A stretch of 64,000 bases of DNA from Cladophialophora immunda (lineage: Eukaryota; Ascomycota; Eurotiomycetes; Chaetothyriales; Herpotrichiellaceae), in contig NW_015622546.1 of NCBI RefSeq assembly GCF_000835495.1, forward strand, positions 7,366-71,365, read 5' to 3'. Of this stretch, positions 57,267 through 64,000 are shown in pieces (within the stretch, counting starts at the first letter, position 1; each line of letters opens with the position of its first letter). The translations under genes were made by a program, and so were the position numbers. Below the pieces are notes generated by a model. The model had not been told where the DNA came from and searched no databases. It was given only the letters and a program-made list of their open reading frames with translations.

Positions 57267-58253
57267 TATACCGTTGCCCCGTATTAAATTGAGGTATCTG
57301 ATGACAGTGGTCCTCTCTATAGGTTCGTCTATTCTTTGACGCTCTCCCACAGCCTGGGTTTTAGAGCTCAAAGGTAAACCAAGGAGAATGCCCTTGACAA
57401 ACTTCACGTGCCATCATGCTCTATGCGATTCTACCCTTGTATTCAATTAGCGGAGTCTTCTGGTTGAATAGTGCCTGGGACATACAAGGCTTTGTGCTGC
57501 ATCGGAAATTGGCTTGCAGGGACGTGGAAGATTCCTAAAAATGTTCCAGTCCTTGGTTTCGCCCAGCTCTTGATTTCTTTTCGGGGGATTTTAAGCGCCT
57601 TCAAGACGGGTGAGGTCGGACTATAGACTTACTCAGCACCGGTACTACTCACACGTTGATCTGCCACACAACTGAGATGTCGCTATAGGGTAGGATAATG
57701 ATTTCATTTGTGCGCAGTGGAGCGCGCGAGTCCTAGTACTCATGAACAATTCCCGGAGTTTACTTGGGCGAGAAATGGCAACGTCTGACAGCACATCATC
57801 GCTGTTAAGACCTCGGACACATTTTGTTATTAGATAGAATGTTGCACTCACTTGAACATTAGTCAAGTGTGTGCCTTTCGTGGAAGCTTCTTCTACTCAT
57901 CAAACCCTCTATGTCTTGAGGGAAGGTCAGACTCAGGATCAAGGGTCGATTCGGGTCGATAGGCACCGAACAGGTACCTAGTATCTTGATCTGGTTAGTG
58001 TCTTGGCTGGTCATTTGCATTCTTCTTCGCTGCATCTTACACCGTCTTCTTGGATCTTCCAGTTCAAAGCTTGTGAATAGATGAATGCACGTGGAACTCC
58101 CATTGGCGACAGGATTCGCCCTCGACATCGCGCCGGCAAAATGAAGTGCCAGCAGTAACGGCCCGCGGTTTCGACAAAAGCTCATTCAACACACCTGCTG
58201 CCTAGAAATCGGACTTGTGCGCCCTTGGTGTCGGCGTGGCATACTCAACCACT
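57267..58253. other. intergenic region upstream of ABC transporter
   Basis: About 990 bp without a recognisable gene. It includes the ABC transporter promoter. Confidence 0.4.
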
Positions 58254-61200
58254 ATGGGCTCAAAATCGAACTATGCAATGTCGAAACTTATCAAAATATG
58301 GCCGAGACCATTCATCGAAGAGCCCTTCGCGGTCCCCGATATTGAAGCAAAGAGTTCGGCAACACCATGGGTTACATTCTGCCTCTTCGTACTCTCAGTG
58401 GTCGGATCCGCGACCCAACTTGTCGTCGCAACCAATACGCCGTGGTCCATAGTCACTACAGTGCTTTGGGTTGCCGCAGGGCTCTATATTGCAGTATGGC
58501 GCCCCAGGATTGGCTCGATATTTCTCTTTCTCGACTTTGTGGCCATCTTGACCTTGGGAATAGGCTTAATTGCCACTCACTTCTACGAAAATCTGGGGAG
58601 CAGGAATGCGGTACTTACATACTGCAGTGCGGGACTCGCGGCCACTGCCACTACCGTCGTGGTCAATATGCCGCTACGTGACCCAGTCCTAGGTTGCAAC
58701 GAGATTGGTCGTCCCTTCACCACACCTTCCCATGCATTCCGATCTCCTGAAGACAGCTTAACGCTGCTGCAGTGGATGACAGTATCTTGGTTGTCACCTC
58801 TGATTAAGATCGGGAATAGGAGACAACTTCATGACGAAGATGTCTGGGTCCTCCCCTATGAGTTTCAACACCGACATCTGCATGACGCTTTCCGCGAGCT
58901 TAAGGGCACCGTTGTCAAAAGGCTCCTGAAAGCAAACTGGATTGACCTGGTCCTTCTCACAATCCTCGCAATCGTCGAACTGGCTGCCAACTACTCCACT
59001 CCCATGATCCTCCAAAAGCTTCTGCAGGTCATGGAAACGATAGCTGTTGACAAACGACTCGCAGTCATGTACGCGATGCTCATGCTTGTGGTGAGAGCCA
59101 TGGCCGCTCAGAGTGCAGTCTTTAGCCTGTGGTTTGGGAGACGTTGTTACGAAAGGTCTCGTGGCGAGATGATCACCATGTTATACGAAAAGACGTTGAA
59201 TCGGAAAATTCTTGGTGGTTTGCCTCAGCAAGCTGAGACCCAGCTGGAGTCCGCCGTCGAAGTCGCGCCAGACACTCCCGATGTTGGAGAAGCTAGTCCA
59301 TTGCCCGAATCCACAGGAGTCGTCAGCGGGCAAGTCGAGCGACCAAGAAGCTTCGCTCACCGCGCCCGAGAGGCGATTCAAAAGGGAAAATCCTTCATTT
59401 CCAGAAAGCATGCAGGCAGTGAGACGAAACCACCGGCATCAATGGGGAAGATCCTCAATCTGATGCGAAATGATGTATACGAAGTTGCGCAACGCTTCTG
59501 GGAATTTCAAACTCTGATCAACAAGCCGCTCGGTCTCCTGCTCTCCGTCTTTCTCATATGGCAACTCCTTGGGTGGTCCTGCTTCGTCGGTGTGGCAGTA
59601 GTTATTATTGCACAGATTTTCAACTATGTCCTCGCCCGCATCCTCATCGGCTGGGAAAGGGAACGGCGCAAAGTTACCGACATTAAACTACAGAAAATCA
59701 GTCAGTATGTCGAGGCCATAAGGCATCTGCGATGGTACGGGTGGCACCTCACATGGCTTGATGGCGTCATGACCGCCCGGCAGAAAGAGCTCAACTTGAG
59801 AATCATCACCTTCCTGTTGAATTCTGCCATCAAATTTCTGAACTCATTCGCCAGCGGCATGCTCCCGGTAGCCACATTTTATGCCTACACAATCGCCGCA
59901 GGACAAGAGCTGCGTGTCGACATTGCTTTCCCGGCACTGCAGCTTTTTTCCCTTCTGCAGAGCAACATTCGAGAGATACCAACGCTGATCACCGTCTTGC
60001 TGAATGCCTCGGTGGCAGTAGGACGGATCTCAGAGTTCATCGCTGAACCCGACAAAATTGACGAAGTGGACACTCAAGAGTATATGGATGATCGATTAGA
60101 GCTGCACGATGCCTCCTTTTCATGGCCCGGTCTTACGGGTAAAGTGATCCATGATCTCAATCTCTCATTTTCCCGGGGGCTGACTGTTATTTTCGGCCCC
60201 GTGGCAGCAGGCAAAACTGCCTTACTACAGGCTCTTCTCGGGGAGCTTGATCTGCGTCAGGGGAGACTGATGAAGCCACAAGCACCAGTCGGTTATTGTG
60301 CACAAACACCGTGGCTGCAAAGCATGAGCATCCGGGAAAATATCCTGTTCAATTCGGAATATGACGATGGCCGGTACAAGAAGACCTTAGAAGCGTGTGC
60401 CCTTCTTCCAGACCTTGCCAATTTCAAGTACGGTGATCTTTCCAACATTGGAGAGAACGGCATTGGTTTATCTGGCGGCCAAAAAGCTAGAGTTGCTCTT
60501 GCGAGAGCAGTGTACAGTCGAGCGCAAATTCTATTGCTTGATGACCCCCTCAGCGCCCTGGACCAACAAACGGCCGAATGGATTGTCAAAAGATGCTTAT
60601 GCGGCAGTATAATGGAGGGTCGTACCGTCATTCTCGTAACTCACCGGACCGACCTTTGTCAACACGTCGCATCGCAGCTGATCGAAATCGTTGACGGAAC
60701 AGCATTGCTGCATCGGAACGATGAGGAACTGTCCAAAACCACGTCGGCAACAGCACCAGAGGCAGAACCGGATGAGGCCGTGAGCAATGTCGAAACAATC
60801 GATGAATCCGCCGCGATACCGGAAAAATTCGTTGAAGACGAACACCGAGCCCATGGTGGAGTGCAGCTTCAAGTCTACTGGGAATATATCAAAGCTGGGA
60901 CACTGAGATGGTGGCTCATGGTTGTCTTGACGGCTGTCGTTTGTCGCGTCACATACGTGAGTGAAAGTTGGTTTCTAAAAGAATGGGGAGAAGCATACAA
61001 CAAAGCCAAACTCTGGTTTCTGGCCCTGGAGGGGTTTGACTTCGAGGTGCATCTCCTTGAAAGTCCAATCTCAGGTCTGTTCGACAGGTTTCCGGACCCT
61101 GCTGTCAACGTCCGACCTTGGCTTCTCGGCTTTCTGATCATCGTGGTCTGCGAGACCCTGGGACTTATGCTTTCCCAGATGTCCATGTTGGTCGTCACAT

Positions 61201-62600
61201 ACTCTGCTGCGCGTCGAATGTTCAAGGTCGTCATGGATCGTATAAGCAACACCAGCTTCCAATTTTATGACGTGACGCCGGTTGGGCGATTGATGAATCG
61301 ATTGACCTCTGATATGGGAACCGTCGATGGCAATATCGCCGAGCTGTTCCTGATAGTCATATGGTATGCCGTCGCTTGGATCTCCTCCATGGTCGTCATT
61401 GCCAGCATTACGCCGATCTTTCTGGCATTCGCCATTTCGCTAACCCTGGCTTTTGTGCTGATCTTCCTTCAATTTCTACCGACCTCGCAAAGCTTGCGAC
61501 GGCTTGAAATGGTCTCTTTGACCCCATTGATGTCAAATTTCGGCGCATTGCTGAACGGGCTGATGACCGTCAGGGCTTTCTGTGCACAGTCACAATTTCA
61601 GGAAAGAAACATTCAGGTCACAGACGCATTCCAGAAGATGGACCATTTTTATTGGAGTTTGCAGGCCTGGCTTATGTACCGATTCGACACCCTGTCGGCA
61701 GTCTCCACGTTTCTCTTGACTATGCTTGCAATTTTCTCCAACCTCTCGGCCGGCTTGACCGCGTTTGTCTTGATCTCAGCTAATAAGTTTGTCCAGTCCA
61801 CCCATGCCATTTGCAAATCATACGGGCAACTTCAACTCAACTTTGTGTCTGTTGAACGGGTGGTTGAATTGGTCCATATCGAACAAGAAGCCCCGAGTTC
61901 GGTTCAACCGCCCGCTGCATGGCCTACATATGGGAGCGATATCGTCTTTGAGGATGTCACCATTCGATATCAGCCTCATCTGGAACCGGCATTGACAAAT
62001 GTTTCGCTTCGGTTCAAGGGGGGATCAACCACTGCCATCACGGGTAGAACAGGGTCCGGAAAGTCAACTCTGGCCATGGCGTTGCTAGCAACCATCACTC
62101 CAGAGGGCGGTCGTATCTTGATTGATGGCGTCGACGTCGCCAAAGTTGATAAACAGCCGTTGAGAAGCAGAATAACCTTCCTGGCACAAGAGCCTATCCT
62201 CTTCCCTGGATCTTTGCGTCACAACCTCGATCCATTGGAGGAACACTCCAAATTTGCCTGTCAATCCGTGCTATCAAGAGTTTGCGGAAAGTATGGATGG
62301 ACTCTTGAGACGCAGATCGACACTGGAGGAAGAAATCTGAGTCAGGGGCAGCGACAATTGGTTGGTCTTGCTCGAGCAATACTGCGGAGAAGCGCAATCG
62401 TCATCATGGACGAAGCCACAGCCAGTATCGACTTGGACACATCTGCTGAAATACAGCGTGTATTGAGGGAGGAGTTGCAGGAAAGTACAATCATCACCAT
62501 CGCTCATCGGGCAACAGCAGTGGAAAATGCCGATTCTTGCGTTGTGCTTTCAGCTGGTCGTGTCCTTTACCACGGCCCGACTGACGGGGCTGGAGTCTGA
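58254..62600 (+). CDS. ABC-C (MRP-type) full transporter
   Basis: Intronless. The ATG at 58254 is the first Met in the frame and gives 1448 aa. The order is an N-terminal TM region, TMD1, NBD1, TMD2, NBD2. NBD1 has Walker A GPVAAGKT (from Gly648), LSGGQ (739-743) and LLLDD (760-764). The residue after the Walker B Asp is Asp rather than Glu, as in other ABC-C NBD1s, so the site is probably poorly hydrolytic. NBD2 has GRTGSGKS (from Gly1264), LSQGQ (1362-1366) and Asp1386-Glu1387. Such pumps export or vacuolar-sequester glutathione and other conjugates, a match for the GST at 14943. At over 4.3 kb without introns it is unusual beside its intron-rich neighb 'ours. Confidence 0.93.
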   Translation: MGSKSNYAMSKLIKIWPRPFIEEPFAVPDIEAKSSATPWVTFCLFVLSVVGSATQLVVATNTPWSIVTTVLWVAAGLYIAVWRPRIGSIFLFLDFVAILTLGIGLIATHFYENLGSRNAVLTYCSAGLAATATTVVVNMPLRDPVLGCNEIGRPFTTPSHAFRSPEDSLTLLQWMTVSWLSPLIKIGNRRQLHDEDVWVLPYEFQHRHLHDAFRELKGTVVKRLLKANWIDLVLLTILAIVELAANYSTPMILQKLLQVMETIAVDKRLAVMYAMLMLVVRAMAAQSAVFSLWFGRRCYERSRGEMITMLYEKTLNRKILGGLPQQAETQLESAVEVAPDTPDVGEASPLPESTGVVSGQVERPRSFAHRAREAIQKGKSFISRKHAGSETKPPASMGKILNLMRNDVYEVAQRFWEFQTLINKPLGLLLSVFLIWQLLGWSCFVGVAVVIIAQIFNYVLARILIGWERERRKVTDIKLQKISQYVEAIRHLRWYGWHLTWLDGVMTARQKELNLRIITFLLNSAIKFLNSFASGMLPVATFYAYTIAAGQELRVDIAFPALQLFSLLQSNIREIPTLITVLLNASVAVGRISEFIAEPDKIDEVDTQEYMDDRLELHDASFSWPGLTGKVIHDLNLSFSRGLTVIFGPVAAGKTALLQALLGELDLRQGRLMKPQAPVGYCAQTPWLQSMSIRENILFNSEYDDGRYKKTLEACALLPDLANFKYGDLSNIGENGIGLSGGQKARVALARAVYSRAQILLLDDPLSALDQQTAEWIVKRCLCGSIMEGRTVILVTHRTDLCQHVASQLIEIVDGTALLHRNDEELSKTTSATAPEAEPDEAVSNVETIDESAAIPEKFVEDEHRAHGGVQLQVYWEYIKAGTLRWWLMVVLTAVVCRVTYVSESWFLKEWGEAYNKAKLWFLALEGFDFEVHLLESPISGLFDRFPDPAVNVRPWLLGFLIIVVCETLGLMLSQMSMLVVTYSAARRMFKVVMDRISNTSFQFYDVTPVGRLMNRLTSDMGTVDGNIAELFLIVIWYAVAWISSMVVIASITPIFLAFAISLTLAFVLIFLQFLPTSQSLRRLEMVSLTPLMSNFGALLNGLMTVRAFCAQSQFQERNIQVTDAFQKMDHFYWSLQAWLMYRFDTLSAVSTFLLTMLAIFSNLSAGLTAFVLISANKFVQSTHAICKSYGQLQLNFVSVERVVELVHIEQEAPSSVQPPAAWPTYGSDIVFEDVTIRYQPHLEPALTNVSLRFKGGSTTAITGRTGSGKSTLAMALLATITPEGGRILIDGVDVAKVDKQPLRSRITFLAQEPILFPGSLRHNLDPLEEHSKFACQSVLSRVCGKYGWTLETQIDTGGRNLSQGQRQLVGLARAILRRSAIVIMDEATASIDLDTSAEIQRVLREELQESTIITIAHRATAVENADSCVVLSAGRVLYHGPTDGAGV

Positions 62601-63647
62601 ATCAAAAATTGTTGGCGTCTAATCGGAAGTTCGGCTTGGACGGGTAGATGGACATAGACAAAATAGAGGAAGGAATTGCTTTGGAGTTGTCGCACAATCA
62701 GGGCCAGATAACCTACGGTGATCTTTTAACACTCCACAGGGAGATGGTAAGCGTGTATCACATCAGACCCATCCAGCTTTTGTGCGCCAAAGATCGCTGT
62801 TCCGCTTTGCAACCTCTTTGTATTTCAACTTCGTCCCGATTACAGCAGGTGTGGGAACCGCCGAGCGCGTGACCTGTTCGGTGCTGGCGAGGGCACCATC
62901 AAATGAGGCCGTGGCGTGTGGAAACAGGAAGCGCATATTGAGTTCACGACTGAACATGCGATATGTTGAGGAGCGGTTTAGAATGGGAAAGTCCCTCGCA
63001 AAGCAGCCGCTTTCGGACGCGAACACTCGTAATATCGATGCTGTCACAGGGTGCGGTAGGAGAGGACAGTGGAGCAGCGACATGAGGAGGTCTCAAGTTC
63101 TCGATAGTATCCCTAGATCCTACCCAGGCTCATAACATTAGCAGGGCTCAAATATAGTACTGGACATGCGGTCGTTTAGCTTCTCCCACCCGAGGCAGGA
63201 TCATGATCGTTCATCTATTCAGATACGCTTCTGCAAAGAATAGCCATGATGTAGAGCGAGTGATGGGGAGAAAGGAGTCTTCAAAAAGATCCCCAGAAAA
63301 GATGGTTCGTTGCACCGCATGCCACAAACACGGTCGATGTTTTGGAAACATCCAGAACTTTTGTCGTCGTTTACCCGCCAAGCGTGCGGGATCTAGCCAA
63401 TCGGATGTGCAGCCTTGAAAGCACTGCAGTTGTGGAAATGACGTTTCGAGCTTCACCTCCATTCAACATTCTTTGCAAAAGACAGCTGAGCATCTTACAC
63501 TAATATCAAGTCCGCACATATCGTAAGCTCGTTAATATAGCATCGAAGAATCTCCATTTCATGGGGCCAATCTTCACTCAACTCCCGACCGAATAGACAC
63601 TCGCTTCCTTCTGTGTTGTGGCGTCATACTCTGGCCTTTCTGCAACC
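62601..63647. other. intergenic region before the right-edge gene
   Basis: A short plus-strand frame at 62648-62746 ending in a good GTAAGC donor could be the first exon of a tiny gene, but no partner exon is convincing. The rest shows nothing. Confidence 0.35.
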
Positions 63648-64000
63648 ATGTCGGACACTCCAAACTCCACCGATGACAACCGTGCGGCTCGAGTCGTTGC
63701 TGGGCATCTGCCTTCGGGGTATACTGCTGATTATGACGGTGTACATGCTGACGATGATGCACCAAAAATGTCCGGGGAGCCTGAGCCGGAGTCATCTCTC
63801 AAATTGCAAGGTGGTGACATACACCGTGATCTGTACAAAATCCAAAATCGGAACAGACTACAGCGAGCTGCTACCTTTTCCCATCCAAATGACTCCTCCA
63901 CCACAATGGAGAACGAGACATCGGTTTCTGAGCAACTTGCCCCAGGTGGCTTCCGGCGAGAGTTCGTCCGCAAGAAGTACGGCCGTTTCAATCCTGCAGT
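63648..64000 (+). CDS. N-terminus of an Avt-type vacuolar amino-acid transporter (partial)
   Basis: The frame from the ATG at 63648 stays open to the window edge (117 complete codons). The sequence is hydrophilic and acidic, then carries the blocks GGDIHRDLYKIQNRNRLQRAATFSHP and LAPGGFRREFV, which I recognise from the long cytosolic N-terminus of fungal Avt3/Avt4-like amino-acid transporters (AAAP family). The membrane helices would lie beyond the right edge. If right, it is a housekeeping vacuolar exporter that marks the end of the accessory region. Confidence 0.6.
   Translation, partial: MSDTPNSTDDNRAARVVAGHLPSGYTADYDGVHADDDAPKMSGEPEPESSLKLQGGDIHRDLYKIQNRNRLQRAATFSHPNDSSTTMENETSVSEQLAPGGFRREFVRKKYGRFNPA

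Noticed and set aside
62648..63135. Possible small gene after the ABC transporter
   Set aside because: One plausible first exon with a GTAAGC donor was seen, but no acceptor gives a convincing protein and no family is recognised.
1..64000. CRISPR arrays, bacterial operons, rRNA or tRNA genes
   Set aside because: No regularly spaced repeats, Shine-Dalgarno-led gene strings, rRNA or tRNA-like cloverleaf sequences were noticed. The gene structures are fungal.

Overview
The window looks like chromosomal DNA of a filamentous ascomycete (Pezizomycotina; an Aspergillus/Penicillium-type genome is my best guess). The signs are 50-100 bp GT-AG introns, Zn2Cys6 and Fungal_trans_2 regulators, FAS1/GPI, ABC-C and MFS proteins, and a left end of CpA-poor, TpA-rich DNA typical of repeat-induced point mutation (RIP).

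Layout. 1-8430 is a RIP-decayed repeat block. Two long + strand frames in it can be followed only if TAG/TAA are read as mutated Gln or Trp codons (about 1262-5770 and 6259-7150). 8685-20000 holds an acyl-CoA dehydrogenase ending in SKL, a ribokinase relic, an SDR divergent from a zinc-finger-less regulator, a broken cupin, a GST, a tiny four-exon Dabb-domain gene, and a six-exon TamA/Dal81-like Zn2Cys6 regulator. 21344-30235 holds an FAD monooxygenase, a ten-exon MFS transporter, a carboxylesterase and a GPI-type FAS1 protein. 31332-33563 is a graveyard of an aldehyde dehydrogenase fused to the 5' end of an MFS gene. 33692-46716 is the core of an apparent catabolic cluster: Baeyer-Villiger-type monooxygenase, dienelactone hydrolase, dihydroxybenzoate-decarboxylase-like amidohydrolase, Zn2Cys6 regulator, MFS transporter and SDR. 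47479-57266 contains a decayed regulator, a cupin, an aldolase pseudogene, an enoyl-CoA hydratase ending in SKL, an NtaA/SnaA-type flavin monooxygenase, a C-terminal scrap of an acyl-CoA ligase and another SDR. 58254-62600 is a full ABC-C transporter. An Avt-type amino-acid transporter runs off the right edge.

How it may work together (inference). MFS carriers import an aromatic or alicyclic acid or ester. Flavin monooxygenases and the decarboxylase-like enzyme modify it. The BVMO makes an ester or lactone that DLH or the carboxylesterase opens. The side chain goes to peroxisomes for CoA activation and beta-oxidation (ligase relic, ACAD-SKL, ECH-SKL). GST and ABC-C handle toxic intermediates. 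A CGGAA-N-TTCCG element recurs upstream of the decarboxylase and between the SDR and MFS genes, with related CGG half-sites near the BVMO, so the local Zn2Cys6 protein may be the pathway regulator. No PKS, NRPS or terpene synthase is seen. The substrate is unknown, and several pathway members are already pseudogenes.

Exon boundaries were inferred by eye from frame, splice consensus and family alignment from memory. No search was run.
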